Shown: in pieces, positions 1-9,332 of the stretch
How the letters are laid out: every line of letters starts with the position of its first letter
Numbering within the stretch: the first letter of the stretch is position 1
Origin: Methylophilus methylotrophus DSM 46235 = ATCC 53528
Lineage (GTDB): Bacteria; Pseudomonadota; Gammaproteobacteria; Burkholderiales; Methylophilaceae
DNA length: 64,000 nucleotides
NCBI RefSeq assembly: GCF_000378225.1
Contig: NZ_KB905141.1
Coordinates: forward strand, 62,001 to 126,000
Reading direction: 5' to 3'
The notes under the pieces: generated by a model
What the model saw: the letters and a program-made list of their open reading frames with translations, nothing else
What the model was told of the DNA's origin: nothing
Databases searched by the model: none
Program-made: the position numbers and the translations under genes

Positions 1-357
1 ATGCAGCAGCTGGAGCAGGCTGAGCAGCAGCGTACCATGCTGGAACAATATCAGCAGGAATACCAGCAACAATGGCAGTTGGCCGCACAAAAAGGACTCA
101 AAGCAGATTTATACCGCAATTTTCAGGGCTTTTTCTCGCAATTGGAATTGGCGGTAAGGAGTCAAAATGCTCAAATCGAACAGTGCCAGGCGAATGTGCA
201 GCACAAACGACAGCTATTGCAGGAAAAACAGCGCAAGCAAAAATCTTTTGAAGTACTGATCACGCGTGCAGAAACCTTGCAGGCGAAAGCTGAAAACAAG
301 CGTGACCAGAAAATGATGGATGAGTTTGCCAGTCGTGCCAAACGGTCACGTCTGTAA
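1..357 (+). CDS. fliJ: Flagellar export protein FliJ (5' end outside window)
   Basis: Almost wholly charged, Gln/Glu/Lys-rich coiled coil of at least 118 residues. FliJ is the small coiled-coil stalk of the flagellar type III export ATPase that sits with FliI/FliH at the cytoplasmic face. FliJ proteins are usually near 147 residues, so roughly 30 N-terminal residues should lie left of the window; the ATG at position 1 is just the first in-frame Met. The sequence alone is low-complexity, so the call rests mainly on its position directly before fliK and the fliL-R genes, as in many proteobacteria. Confidence 0.8.
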   Translation: MQQLEQAEQQRTMLEQYQQEYQQQWQLAAQKGLKADLYRNFQGFFSQLELAVRSQNAQIEQCQANVQHKRQLLQEKQRKQKSFEVLITRAETLQAKAENKRDQKMMDEFASRAKRSRL

Positions 358-381
358 ACAGAGAGAGTCCGGGAGAGTCAT

Positions 382-1776
382 ATGGCGTTTTTAAATTCAG
401 CCGCTTTACTGAATACAGGGGCAGATGCCGTCAAAAGCGCATCTGCCAGCCAGACATTACAGGAACCACAAAATAGTGGCTCCGATGAGTTTGCACAGGC
501 GTTACGCAAGCAGATGCAGCAAACCAGCAAACCAGCCATCCCGGTTTCTAGCAAAGCGGAAACTCCCAAAGCGACTGCAGCAGACAAAACACCACCATCC
601 TCCCAGCCATCCAACAATAGTCATACTGTCAAGAACGACGCGGATACCCCAAAAGCATCCTCTAGTAAACAGGACGAGCAAAAGCCTGCTGAAACAGCAG
701 CCACGACCGAGAGTGTTCCGGCACAGACAGAAACCGAGGTATTGAAAGATACCGCGGCCGTGACTGAAACACCGCAGGAACGCAAGAAACGCTTGCTGGC
801 AGAGCTGGCTGCTAATGACCAGACCCCAGCCGGCATTTCGCCGTGGATGCAAACCATGATTGCCATGCGTCCATCTGCGCCAGCGGAGACACAACCAAAG
901 GTAGCATTGGTAGATGATGCCGCAGCAGAAGTTGCTGGTGTGGCTACGATTGACAAGCAACTGCTCCCTGAGACGGTCACCACCAACCCTTTGCCACAGA
1001 CTGCTGAGTTTATGGAAAAAGCATCCACAACCCCTCTGCCTGCCGGACCTGCCGTGCCCACCACAGCAGAGGATAAAGGGATGGATTTCAAGCAGGTGTT
1101 GACTGATACGCCACAGGCTTCTGCAGGAAAAGACGCTGTTTTGCCAGAAACCTTGGTGAATGCCAAGTTGATGGCTGACACTAGCCGGGAAACCGGCGCT
1201 GCGGCCTTTGCAATCAAAGAAGGACGTGGTACGGAGGTGTCGGCAGACCTTTTGAATCTGGCATCACAACCAGTGACGCAAGCGTTACCTAATAGTCCAT
1301 GGTTGAATGCGGCGGGTATTGCCCAAACCACGCAGGTAGTCATGTCGCAAATGGCCATTCCATTTGGCAATGAGCGTTGGCAAACGGCCATGAATCAGCA
1401 TGTCATGAATATGGTAGGCAGTGGCGATGATGTGGCCAGCCTGACCTTGTCTCCCCCTGACCTGGGACCTATCCAGGTAGTGCTTAAAGTGGATAACCAG
1501 TCCGTTAACACCAGTTTTATTACTGATAATCCATTAGTGCGTCAGGCGCTTGAAGATGGCATGCAGGATTTACGTGACCGCATGCAGTCACAAGGCTTGC
1601 AGTTAGGCCAAACCTTTGTTGGTGATGGTCAACAGGCACAGCAGCATTTTGAGCAGCAAACCACGCGCCAGGGCGGCCCGTCGTCTTTAGACGCCACGGC
1701 TGAGTCTGACAGTGCAGCCCCTCAAGCAGCTGTGAAAACGACGGTTGCACGTGGCCTGGTTGATACTTTCGTCTAA
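382..1776 (+). CDS. fliK: Flagellar hook-length control protein FliK
   Basis: 464 residues. The first 300 or so are a Pro/Thr/Ala-rich, poorly conserved linker. The C-terminal part carries the FliK core with the phrase LTLSPPDLGPIQVVLKV (about residues 353-370), typical of the substrate-switching domain, followed by a Gln-rich tail. FliK is secreted during hook assembly and acts as a molecular ruler that switches export from hook to filament substrates through FlhB. An RBS (GGGAGAG) lies just before the ATG at 382, 24 bp after the fliJ stop, so both are probably cotranscribed. Confidence 0.92.
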   Translation: MAFLNSAALLNTGADAVKSASASQTLQEPQNSGSDEFAQALRKQMQQTSKPAIPVSSKAETPKATAADKTPPSSQPSNNSHTVKNDADTPKASSSKQDEQKPAETAATTESVPAQTETEVLKDTAAVTETPQERKKRLLAELAANDQTPAGISPWMQTMIAMRPSAPAETQPKVALVDDAAAEVAGVATIDKQLLPETVTTNPLPQTAEFMEKASTTPLPAGPAVPTTAEDKGMDFKQVLTDTPQASAGKDAVLPETLVNAKLMADTSRETGAAAFAIKEGRGTEVSADLLNLASQPVTQALPNSPWLNAAGIAQTTQVVMSQMAIPFGNERWQTAMNQHVMNMVGSGDDVASLTLSPPDLGPIQVVLKVDNQSVNTSFITDNPLVRQALEDGMQDLRDRMQSQGLQLGQTFVGDGQQAQQHFEQQTTRQGGPSSLDATAESDSAAPQAAVKTTVARGLVDTFV

Positions 1777-1813
1777 CGCACCCCATCAAATACCCAGGGT
1801 CGGCAAGCGTATC

Positions 1814-1827
1814 GCAGGCCGGCCTGC
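1814..1827. repeat. 14-bp perfect palindrome in fliK-fliL gap
   Basis: GCAGGCC followed by GGCCTGC forms a perfect palindrome 37 bp after the fliK stop, with no T-run after it. It could be an intrinsic pause or weak terminator separating fliJK from fliL-R, or a protein site; the sequence does not decide. The remaining 115 bp before fliL hold no sigma-28 or sigma-54 promoter that I can recognise. Confidence 0.35.
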
Positions 1828-1942
1828 CATAAATCCCGATTAAGCGTCGATTTAACCCTTTTATCTGGCAATCTCCACACCGCAGTTTTGCGCATAATGT
1901 CATCATAAACACTTAAAGTTTTACGTAAGAAAGGTTTGTGTC

Positions 1943-2536
1943 ATGGCTCAAGAACCAGCAAAAGCAGAAGCAGAAGGCGCAGCAGAGGCGGCGCCCAAAT
2001 CCAAGAAGAAATTGATTGTGATATTGGCCGTTGTACTGGCGTTGGCTGCTGGTGGCGGTGCTGCTGCTTATTTCCTGATGAAAAAACCGGAAGCACATCA
2101 AGCCAAGGGTAAACATGGCGATAAGGCCGAAAAAGCCGAAGGCGCAGAAGACGAAGCGATTAGTGAAGAAGAGGCAGAAGAGGCACCTGAAGAGTCTGGC
2201 GGTCATGCAGACCCTAAAACGGCGCCGACTTATGTGCAGTTTGAAACATTTACCGTGAACCTGTTACCCGACCCGGATGACAAGTTTTTGCAGCTGGATT
2301 TGACTATAGAGGTCAAAGGTGCCGAGCTGGCTGAAAAAATGAAAGCCCAGATGCCCGCGTTGCGTAACCGTGTGTTGTTACTGTTAACCAGCAAAAAAGC
2401 CTCCGATATTTCTACCCCGGAAGGTAAGACTCAACTGAGTGAAGAGTTGCTGGCCGAACTCAAAAAGCCGCTCTCCGCACATGGCAAACCGGTCAAAGTG
2501 ACCCAGGTATTGTTTACCTCATTCGTGATCCAGTAA
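1943..2536 (+). CDS. fliL: Flagellar basal body-associated protein FliL
   Basis: 197 residues: a Lys-rich cytoplasmic N-terminus, one membrane span (about residues 26-49, rich in Leu/Ala/Val), an acidic Glu-rich linker, and a periplasmic FliL domain with the usual phrase YVQFETFTVNLL near residue 95. FliL surrounds the stator units and supports motor torque. The acidic linker (about residues 63-90) is longer than in enteric FliL. It heads the fliLMNOPQR run and is preceded by a 166-bp gap, so transcription may restart here. Confidence 0.93.
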   Translation: MAQEPAKAEAEGAAEAAPKSKKKLIVILAVVLALAAGGGAAAYFLMKKPEAHQAKGKHGDKAEKAEGAEDEAISEEEAEEAPEESGGHADPKTAPTYVQFETFTVNLLPDPDDKFLQLDLTIEVKGAELAEKMKAQMPALRNRVLLLLTSKKASDISTPEGKTQLSEELLAELKKPLSAHGKPVKVTQVLFTSFVIQ

Positions 2537-2568
2537 TGGTATAAGCCTGTTGTTTAAAGTGAATCATT

Positions 2569-3570
2569 ATGTCAGCTGACAAGTTCCTATCTCAAGACGA
2601 AATTGATGCCCTGCTCAAAGGTGTTGAGGGTGAGGACGAAAGTGATTCGTCTGGCAAGGACGAGTCTGGTGTACGTACTTATAACCTGGCGACCCAAGAG
2701 CGGATTGTGCGCGGCCGTATGGCCACGCTGGAAATGATCAATGAGCGATATGCACGGTTATTGCGCGTAGAGCTGTTCAATTTTTTGCGCCGGACGGTAG
2801 AGGTGTCGGTCGGCCCGGTACGGATTATCAAATATACGGATTTCATCCGTAACCTGGTAGTGCCTACCAACCTGAACCTCATTCATATGAACCCTTTGCG
2901 GGGAACAGGTGTTCTGGTGCTTGATCCAACACTGGTGTTTCTGGTCGTAGATAACATGTTTGGGGGCGATGGCCGCTTTCATACCCGTGTCGAAGGGCGT
3001 GATTTTACGGCCACTGAGCAGCGCATTATCCAGCGTATCCTGAATATCATGTTCGAATCGTATGAAAAAGCCTGGTCACCGGTCTATCCAGTCAAGTTCG
3101 AATACCTGCGTTCTGAAATGAATACGCAATTTGCCAATATTGCGACGCCTAACGAAGTGGTCGTCGCGATTACCTTCAATATTGAGTTGGGACCTAATAG
3201 CGGTGAAATGCATTTCTGCGTGCCTTACTCCATGGTCGAGCCGATCAAGGACCTGCTGACATCACCGCTGCAAGGTGAAAACCTGGGTGGCGACAAGCGC
3301 TGGGTCAAGCTAATGACGCAACAGATCCAGGCGGCAGAAGTGGAAATTGTGGCAAACCTGGCGAAACGCAAGATGACCGTGGCAGATTTGCTGGAACTGA
3401 AAGAAGGCGATGTGTTACCGATTAATATCAGTGACACGATAGAAGGACAAATTGACAACATTCCGGTCATGGAATGTCGTTATGGAGTGTTTAACGGGCA
3501 ATATGCCCTCAAGGTTGAAAAGTTAATTCGCGCTGACGGTAGTCAGGAGCAATTGCAAGGAGAGTCATAA
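2569..3570 (+). CDS. fliM: Flagellar motor switch protein FliM
   Basis: 333 residues, the normal FliM length. The N-terminus carries the CheY-P binding motif LSQDEIDALLKG (residues 7-18), followed by an acidic linker, the CheC-like middle domain and a C-terminal SpoA domain that packs with FliN. FliM is the C-ring protein that receives the chemotaxis signal and sets rotation direction. Its stop codon overlaps the fliN start (TAATG), indicating translational coupling. Confidence 0.97.
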   Translation: MSADKFLSQDEIDALLKGVEGEDESDSSGKDESGVRTYNLATQERIVRGRMATLEMINERYARLLRVELFNFLRRTVEVSVGPVRIIKYTDFIRNLVVPTNLNLIHMNPLRGTGVLVLDPTLVFLVVDNMFGGDGRFHTRVEGRDFTATEQRIIQRILNIMFESYEKAWSPVYPVKFEYLRSEMNTQFANIATPNEVVVAITFNIELGPNSGEMHFCVPYSMVEPIKDLLTSPLQGENLGGDKRWVKLMTQQIQAAEVEIVANLAKRKMTVADLLELKEGDVLPINISDTIEGQIDNIPVMECRYGVFNGQYALKVEKLIRADGSQEQLQGES

Positions 3571-4055
3571 TGGCTATGGATCCCGCCACAAATAGTGCAG
3601 ATGAGGATATGGATGCAGCGATGGCTGCCATGGGAGTATCTGATCCCGGTGATGTACAGACGATTGCAGAAGATGACTGGGGGGCGGCATTAGCTGAGCA
3701 GACCCAGGCTGAGTCTTCAGCACTACAGGAACAAACAAGCAAGACCGCGGTATTTAACGAGTTTAGCGCCAATAATAAACTGGAAGGGACGCAGAATGAT
3801 ATTGATTTCATCCTGGATATCCCGGTACAGTTGACGGTGGAGCTGGGTCGTACCAAGATCTCGATCAAGAACCTGTTGCAACTGGCACAGGGTTCGGTGG
3901 TTGAGCTGGACGGCATGGCGGGCGAGCCTATGGATGTACTCGTGAACGGCTGCCTGATCGCCCAGGGTGAAGTGGTCGTGGTGAACGACAAGTTTGGTAT
4001 CCGCTTGACCGATATCATCACGCCGGCCGAACGTATCCGCAAACTGAACCGTTAA
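3570..4055 (+). CDS. fliN: Flagellar motor switch protein FliN
   Basis: 161 residues. An acidic, variable N-terminal stretch of about 75 residues is followed by the SpoA domain, with ILDIPVQLTVELGRTKI near residue 72 and LVNGCLIAQGEVVVVNDKFG near residue 128, both hallmarks of FliN. FliN forms the lower C-ring and docks the export ATPase through FliH. The ATG at 3570 shares one base with the fliM stop; ATG at 3576 is an alternative start two codons on. Confidence 0.96.
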   Translation: MAMDPATNSADEDMDAAMAAMGVSDPGDVQTIAEDDWGAALAEQTQAESSALQEQTSKTAVFNEFSANNKLEGTQNDIDFILDIPVQLTVELGRTKISIKNLLQLAQGSVVELDGMAGEPMDVLVNGCLIAQGEVVVVNDKFGIRLTDIITPAERIRKLNR

Positions 4056-4059
4056 CTGG

Positions 4060-4572
4060 ATGTCTGATAAGAGTGCCATGAAGTATCGCAGCAAGCTGTT
4101 ACTCGCCTGGTTGGGCAGCATAACCACTGGACTGGCATACGCAGCTGTGCCTGCAACCACGGCATCTGCCGTCCCTAGTACCGGTGATAGCCTGGGGCGC
4201 ATGGTATTTGGCACCGTGATCGTCTTGTTGGTGATTGCCGCCATTGCCTGGCTGTTAAGACGCGTCATGCCAGGACAAAACATGGCCCATCGTGGTGTGA
4301 TCAAACAGGTCGGTGGCTTGCAGTTAGGCCCAAGGGAACGTATTGTGGTCCTGGAAGTGGCAGGTCGCTGGCTGGTAGTTGGCATCAATGCCGGGCAAAT
4401 GACCGCCCTGGGCGAGGTGGACCCAGTGATCACTGAAACTCCAGCAGAGGAGGGCGCGAACGCAACATCCTCTCATGGGGTAGATCCGAATGCTTCTTTT
4501 GCTGTACGTTTACAACAGGCCATGCAGGCCACAGTGCAACAAACCGTCAAATCACTCAAAAACAAGCCTTGA
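4060..4572 (+). CDS. fliO: Flagellar biosynthetic protein FliO
   Basis: 170 residues with a cleavable-looking N-terminal hydrophobic segment, a second membrane span (about residues 47-68) and a short cytoplasmic FliO domain containing GGLQLGPRERIVVLEVAGRW. FliO helps assemble the FliP ring of the export gate. Start lies 4 bp after fliN, with no separate promoter space. The C-terminus after residue 125 is polar and poorly conserved, as is usual for FliO. Confidence 0.9.
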   Translation: MSDKSAMKYRSKLLLAWLGSITTGLAYAAVPATTASAVPSTGDSLGRMVFGTVIVLLVIAAIAWLLRRVMPGQNMAHRGVIKQVGGLQLGPRERIVVLEVAGRWLVVGINAGQMTALGEVDPVITETPAEEGANATSSHGVDPNASFAVRLQQAMQATVQQTVKSLKNKP

Positions 4573-4682
4573 GTCGTTCATTTCCGACCTTTGATTTTAC
4601 CAGCGCTGGCGTACTATAACCCTACTTATTGATGGACTTGTGCCAGGCATTACACGCCAGGGACAAGCAAGTTTCGGGTGTC

Positions 4683-5456
4683 ATGTACATGCGGGTATTT
4701 TCAGTTCTAAAGTCTATTTTTTCTCTGTTGCTGCCAGTGGGGCTATTGTGGGCTCTGCCAGGATTATCCTGGGCGGCAGAGGGGTTGCCTATTGGCACAG
4801 TGACCCCTGCACCTGGCGGAGGCCAGGACTATACACTGAGCCTGCAAACACTGATCCTCCTCACTTCGCTCACCTTCATTCCGGCAGCCATGCTTATGAT
4901 GACGGGGTTTACCAGGATCGTCATTGTGCTGTCCTTGTTGCGCCAAGCCCTGGGGACACAGTCTGCGCCATCGAACCAGGTATTGATTGGTTTGGCGCTG
5001 TTCATTACTTTTTTTGTCATGGGGCCGGTCTTCGACAGAATTTATACCGACGCCTACCAGCCATTGTCAGAAAGCAAAATCACCATGCAGGAAGCCTTGC
5101 AGCGCGGAGTACTGCCTTTAAAAGGCTTTATGCTCAAGCAAACACGTGAGAGTGACCTGGCCATGTTTGCCAATATGGCGCATACAGAAACTATCCAGAC
5201 GCCTGAAGACGTACCGCTCAGGATACTGGTGCCGGCATTTATGACCAGTGAGCTGAAAACGGCCTTCCAGATTGGTTTTGCCATTTACATCCCATTCTTG
5301 ATTATCGATATGGTGGTGGCCAGTATCCTGATGGCCATGGGCATGATGATGATGTCACCGTCTATTGTGTCTCTGCCATTCAAACTCATGTTGTTTGTAC
5401 TGGTAGATGGCTGGCAACTGATACTGGGTTCGCTGGCGCAAAGTTTTGTGATTTAA
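4683..5456 (+). CDS. fliP: Flagellar export gate protein FliP
   Basis: About 257 residues with an N-terminal signal-like segment ending near SWAAEG, then four membrane segments typical of FliP. The run [19 protein letters not shown] and the C-terminal phrase [15 protein letters not shown] are FliP hallmarks. FliP builds the pentameric core of the flagellar type III export gate with FliQ and FliR. An open frame extends upstream to 4629, but the ATG at 4683 (or 4689) starts directly at the hydrophobic segment and fits the family better; no strong RBS decides between them. Confidence 0.94.
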   Translation: MYMRVFSVLKSIFSLLLPVGLLWALPGLSWAAEGLPIGTVTPAPGGGQDYTLSLQTLILLTSLTFIPAAMLMMTGFTRIVIVLSLLRQALGTQSAPSNQVLIGLALFITFFVMGPVFDRIYTDAYQPLSESKITMQEALQRGVLPLKGFMLKQTRESDLAMFANMAHTETIQTPEDVPLRILVPAFMTSELKTAFQIGFAIYIPFLIIDMVVASILMAMGMMMMSPSIVSLPFKLMLFVLVDGWQLILGSLAQSFVI

Positions 5457-5486
5457 CCTTTTTATTTTGAATCCTAGGAGTAGGTC

Positions 5487-5756
5487 ATGAGTCCTGAGCA
5501 AGTTGTTTCATTGGGCAGTGAAGCTATGCAAACCACATTGCTGGTGGCGGCGCCTGTGCTGGGCACGGCGCTGATGATAGGCCTGATCGTCAGTATCTTT
5601 CAGGCCGCCACGCAGATCAATGAACAGACACTGTCTTTTATTCCGAAACTGGTCGGCGTAATGGCCGTGTTACTATTGGCGGGCCATTGGATGTTGATGA
5701 CTATGGTGGATTATATGCATCATATTTTCACCATGATCCCACAAATGGTTAATTAA
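5487..5756 (+). CDS. fliQ: Flagellar export gate protein FliQ
   Basis: 89 residues, two transmembrane hairpins, standard FliQ size, with the conserved IVSIFQAATQINEQTLSFIPK motif (about residues 34-54). FliQ wraps around the FliP/FliR gate complex in the inner membrane. A clear RBS (TAGGAG) sits 7 bp before the ATG. Located 30 bp after fliP and 17 bp before fliR. Confidence 0.96.
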   Translation: MSPEQVVSLGSEAMQTTLLVAAPVLGTALMIGLIVSIFQAATQINEQTLSFIPKLVGVMAVLLLAGHWMLMTMVDYMHHIFTMIPQMVN

Positions 5757-5773
5757 ACAGACGCTTACACGGT

Positions 5774-6541
5774 ATGCTGAATATCCATGCGTCAGATCTG
5801 CAATTGTGGATTGTCCAGCTATTCTGGCCACTGACCCGTATCCTGGGTTGCCTGGCCGTCGTTCCGCTATTTAGCCATCCTGCCATTCCCAAGCGCATCA
5901 AGCTTGCCGTTGGTTTCGTCATCACCTTTGCTATTGTCCCCTCTATTCAGGTCCCCGCCATTGAAGTGTTTTCCTGGCAGGGCCTACTTTCTTTGCTGGC
6001 ACAGTTTCTCATAGGTATCAGCATGGGCTTTGTCATGCGACTGCTATTTACCGCCGTGGAAATGGCCGGTTTCATGATGGGCATGAGCATGGGCTTGGGC
6101 TTTGCCAGCTTTTATGATCCACAGGCTCAGGGGCAAACCATTGCCGTTGGCCAGTTTCTGACCATGCTGACGCTATTGGTGTTTATGAGCCTGGATGGCC
6201 ACCTGATTGTGGTGGCGGTGATGTTACAGAGCTTTGAAACCATGCCCATCGGACTCGAAAACTGGCAACTCAATAGCCAGACCATCGCCACACTGGGTGG
6301 GCATATATTTTCGCAAGGCTTGATGTTGTCACTGCCCGTGGTTGCCAGTCTGCTGATTACCAATATGGCGCTGGGGATACTCACCAAAGCGGCACCGCAG
6401 TTCAATATTTTCGGTATCGGCTTTCCGATTACTATTTCAGTGGGTTTCCTGATGCTGCTGCTGAGCCTGCCTGCCTTGGTGAATCCGGTCAATCGCTGGC
6501 TGATAGATGGGCAGCAACTGATGTTACAGGTGTTGCGCTAA
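5774..6541 (+). CDS. fliR: Flagellar export gate protein FliR
   Basis: 255 residues with about six hydrophobic segments and FliR phrases such as GFMMGMSMGLGFASFYDPQ (around residue 97) and the C-terminal GFPITISVGFLMLLLSLP. FliR caps the spiral FliP5Q4R1 export gate. It is the last gene of the rightward fli run. Its stop lies 19 bp from the stop of flgL, which comes from the opposite direction; I see no hairpin terminator in this tiny gap. Confidence 0.95.
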   Translation: MLNIHASDLQLWIVQLFWPLTRILGCLAVVPLFSHPAIPKRIKLAVGFVITFAIVPSIQVPAIEVFSWQGLLSLLAQFLIGISMGFVMRLLFTAVEMAGFMMGMSMGLGFASFYDPQAQGQTIAVGQFLTMLTLLVFMSLDGHLIVVAVMLQSFETMPIGLENWQLNSQTIATLGGHIFSQGLMLSLPVVASLLITNMALGILTKAAPQFNIFGIGFPITISVGFLMLLLSLPALVNPVNRWLIDGQQLMLQVLR

Positions 6542-6560
6542 CCAGCCCAGGTATTCAGAA

Positions 6561-7481
6561 TCAAATCAGGCTGAACAGGGAGATATTTGAGGTGGCGACA
6601 AATGCTTTTTGTGCTGCCTGCAAGATGCTTGTTTTCTTGGAGATATCTGACAAGGCCTGCGCGTAATCCAGATCCTGCAGTTCAGAAATCGATGCATCAT
6701 ACTGATAGTTCAAGCTTTCGCCTGTGGTGTTCATGGTCTCAATAAAATTAAGGTTGCTACCAATTTCTGAGCGAGCATCCAGTACGTTATTCAGCCAGCC
6801 CTGCATTTGATCAATCGTCGATGCGAGGCCAGCAGAATAAGTCGCTTGCGTTGTGCTGTCCGTAATGGGGGTCTGCAATAGAGTGATCATGTCTTGCAGG
6901 CTTTTGAATACATTGGCGCCATCTGGACCAAAAATCTGATCCCCCGTATAGGTCACAGTCATTTTACTTTGTATGTCTACCTGTAACTCCGTGCGTGTTG
7001 AGTTGGCTTTATACTCATACTGACCACTGACAGTATTCAGTTCAAAAGGCACTGTTTGTGTCGCATAGCCTGCGTACATGTAATTACCCTGTGAATCTTT
7101 ACTGTTGGCCAGGTTTAATAAAGTATCCAGATAACCTTTTAACTCGTTGCCGAGTTTCGTGCGTTCCGAGTCAGTGTATGACCCATTCCCTGCGGAAATG
7201 ACCGTTGACTGGATCGCCTGAATGGTATTAGTCACATTAGTGAGACTGGTCTCATAGGTTTCCAGCAATGTTTGTGCTGTTTGCCGCGCGCTGGCAAAGT
7301 TCGCATTTAAATCTTTTGCGGTATTCAGCTCTAATAATCTGGCCGCAGCCACAGGATCATCGGCAGGGGAGTTTACCCTTTTACCAGTGGCAGTCTGAAT
7401 ACTCAACTTGTTCAAGTCTGTTTGCAGGCCCATTAACCGGTTCGTGCCAGATTGAAAAATAGTATTGGTACTGATTCTCAT
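6561..7481 (-). CDS. flgL: Flagellar hook-filament junction protein FlgL
   Basis: 306 residues with a flagellin-like N-terminal coiled coil (MRISTNTIFQSGTNRLMGLQ) and matching C-terminal helix, the D0/D1 domains shared by flagellin and FlgL. FlgL (HAP3) links FlgK to the filament. Downstream of flgK by 21 bp, so they form a flgKL operon, probably read from the sigma-28 promoter at 9292-9318. Confidence 0.93.
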   Translation of the reverse strand: MRISTNTIFQSGTNRLMGLQTDLNKLSIQTATGKRVNSPADDPVAAARLLELNTAKDLNANFASARQTAQTLLETYETSLTNVTNTIQAIQSTVISAGNGSYTDSERTKLGNELKGYLDTLLNLANSKDSQGNYMYAGYATQTVPFELNTVSGQYEYKANSTRTELQVDIQSKMTVTYTGDQIFGPDGANVFKSLQDMITLLQTPITDSTTQATYSAGLASTIDQMQGWLNNVLDARSEIGSNLNFIETMNTTGESLNYQYDASISELQDLDYAQALSDISKKTSILQAAQKAFVATSNISLFSLI

Positions 7482-7502
7482 GATTGCCTATCCTTGAAAA
7501 GC

Positions 7503-9224
7503 TTATTGACCCATTTGCAGTAATACTTCAAATAGCTGGCTTGCAATTTGCATCATTTTTCCGGCTGCCTGGTAGGCCTGCTGGTAGCGCAGCAAATCCG
7601 TCGCTTCTTCGTCCAAATTGACCCCTGATTCCGATTGCATCGCATTAGTTGCATTCTCAAGTGCAGTCGCGTCTGCCAGGCTGGTGATGCTCAGCTCATT
7701 GGTTTTTGTGCCAACGGCACTCACCATTTGAGAGAAGGATCTCGAATAAGTACCATATACCGGATTGGCATCGCTGCCTCCCAGCCGCACTGTGCCTTGG
7801 GTAAGGGTGTTGCCGCCGTCTACGAAATAACCTGTCTGCAACTTTGCCAAAAGCAGGCCATTCACGTTGTTCCCTGGACCACCTGTTGCATCGGCCAGTG
7901 CGAGTTTACTCACATCTGTGAAGTTTAAGGAAAGATTACTGGCAGCGGCCCGGGTAGGCTGTACCATGTAATAGTCGCCTTCTGCGGGGGTGCCTGTACC
8001 AGGGCCAATGGTAATGCCATTGAATGTGACTGGTAATGTTCCATCCCAAGGTATGGCTAAAGGATCTGGATCGGGTTCCGGCATTTGCGCATTATCACTT
8101 AGTCTGGTAATAACATAGCGCCCAGAGGTGTATCTCACGCTGTAATCACTGCTTGTCACCAGGCTGGTTTTGTCAAATGACGCTGTAATTAAAGGCGAGG
8201 TGCTTGGATTTCTGCTACTTGGTGATACTTGCGGCTGGATAGTATTAAATAGATTGGTGCCAGCAATGCCGTTGAGATCCAGCCCCTGCGTTTGTTGCGC
8301 ATTAAATTGACTGGTTAACGTCAAGGCAAGTTGTCCAATCTGGTTTTGCACAACATCCAGCGTGTCAGTTCTGAATTTAAGTACACCGCCAAGTGTCCCG
8401 CCGGTCAGCGTTTCGTTACTCAGGATTTTTGGACTCGCAGGGTTACCATAGGCAACTTCGAGTCGACCAAGATCGGTGTCGCTGGCCCGTGTATACAAAG
8501 AATATTGCGTCGTGCCGACCACAAGAGGCATGCCGCTCCCGGCAAATACGTTGTAAGAACCATCATCTTGCTTAATGATCGTTGTCTGGATTTGTTCACT
8601 GATTTTGGCAACTAGCTGATCGCGTTGATCCATCAGGTCGTTTGGTGGGTTACCTGTAGAGTTCAGCGCCTTGTTAATCGTGTCGTTCAGGATGGAGATT
8701 TGTGAAGCATAGCTGTTGATCGTATCTACGCTCGCTGTGATCTGCGTGTTAATGCTGTTGCGCATATCCTGAAGCTGGTTATTGACCGAGTTGAAGCGGT
8801 TGATCATGGATTGTGCCGAAGACATAAATGTCTGGCGTGTGGCTGTATCACTTGGGTTTGCAGCGGCGGCACTCACCGCGCTGAAGAAACTCGTGATCAC
8901 AGGGTTCAAACCGGCTGTGCTGTCTGACAGCAGGTTGTTAATCTGGCTGATATTGCTGTAATAGGCACTGCTGGCTTTGGCCGTTGCCGTGGCATTAATC
9001 ACCTGTTTTGCCAAAGTCTCATTATAAACACGCTGTATACCGACAACATTAGCGCCCTGGCCGACAAAGCCATAACCGAAGTTTTGTGCTTGCGCCGCGG
9101 CCTGTACCACAACTTGGCGGCTATATCCCGGAGTGGCGGCGTTAGCAATGTTATGGCCAACGGTGGCAATGCCTACTTGCGCGGCGTTGAGTGCGCTCTT
9201 ACCAATGGTGAGTACATTTGACAT
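7503..9224 (-). CDS. flgK: Flagellar hook-associated protein FlgK
   Basis: 573 residues. The N-terminus (LTIGKSALNAAQVGIATVGH, then NIANAATPGYSRQ) and the C-terminal helix (VNLDEEATDLLRYQQAYQAA) are the paired D0/D1 helices of FlgK/HAP1, which joins hook and filament. The variable D2/D3 region between them is of ordinary length. Reads leftward, separated from flgJ by 108 bp that hold a FliA-type promoter. This fits late (class 3) expression of flgKL relative to the early flgB-J genes. Confidence 0.94.
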   Translation of the reverse strand: MSNVLTIGKSALNAAQVGIATVGHNIANAATPGYSRQVVVQAAAQAQNFGYGFVGQGANVVGIQRVYNETLAKQVINATATAKASSAYYSNISQINNLLSDSTAGLNPVITSFFSAVSAAAANPSDTATRQTFMSSAQSMINRFNSVNNQLQDMRNSINTQITASVDTINSYASQISILNDTINKALNSTGNPPNDLMDQRDQLVAKISEQIQTTIIKQDDGSYNVFAGSGMPLVVGTTQYSLYTRASDTDLGRLEVAYGNPASPKILSNETLTGGTLGGVLKFRTDTLDVVQNQIGQLALTLTSQFNAQQTQGLDLNGIAGTNLFNTIQPQVSPSSRNPSTSPLITASFDKTSLVTSSDYSVRYTSGRYVITRLSDNAQMPEPDPDPLAIPWDGTLPVTFNGITIGPGTGTPAEGDYYMVQPTRAAASNLSLNFTDVSKLALADATGGPGNNVNGLLLAKLQTGYFVDGGNTLTQGTVRLGGSDANPVYGTYSRSFSQMVSAVGTKTNELSITSLADATALENATNAMQSESGVNLDEEATDLLRYQQAYQAAGKMMQIASQLFEVLLQMGQ

Positions 9225-9291
9225 GTTTTTTCCTCATGTACCAGCCCCCTGCAGAGAGTCCGGCACGACTTTAAAGTAATCGTTAATATGC

Positions 9292-9318
9292 CTATCGGCA
9301 ATTATTTTTGTTTCTTTA
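9292..9318 (-). promoter_or_regulatory. Sigma-28 (FliA) promoter of flgKL
   Basis: On the minus strand, TAAAGAAA, an 11-nt spacer, then GCCGATAG. This matches the FliA consensus TAAA...N11-GCCGATAA with correct spacing. It sits about 70 bp before the flgK start, in the flgJ-flgK gap, exactly where a class 3 promoter is expected. Confidence 0.85.
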
Positions 9319-9332
9319 GGGCTGTTTCTTTT

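Noticed and set aside
621-1391. Long minus-strand open frame (256 codons) opposite fliK
   Set aside because: Antisense shadow of the Pro/Thr/Ala-rich fliK linker; no RBS, no recognisable domain, and fliK itself is clear.
1828-1860. Possible FliA promoter before fliL
   Set aside because: TAAA and a GTCGAT-like element are present, but spacing is far too short and the -10 is poor.
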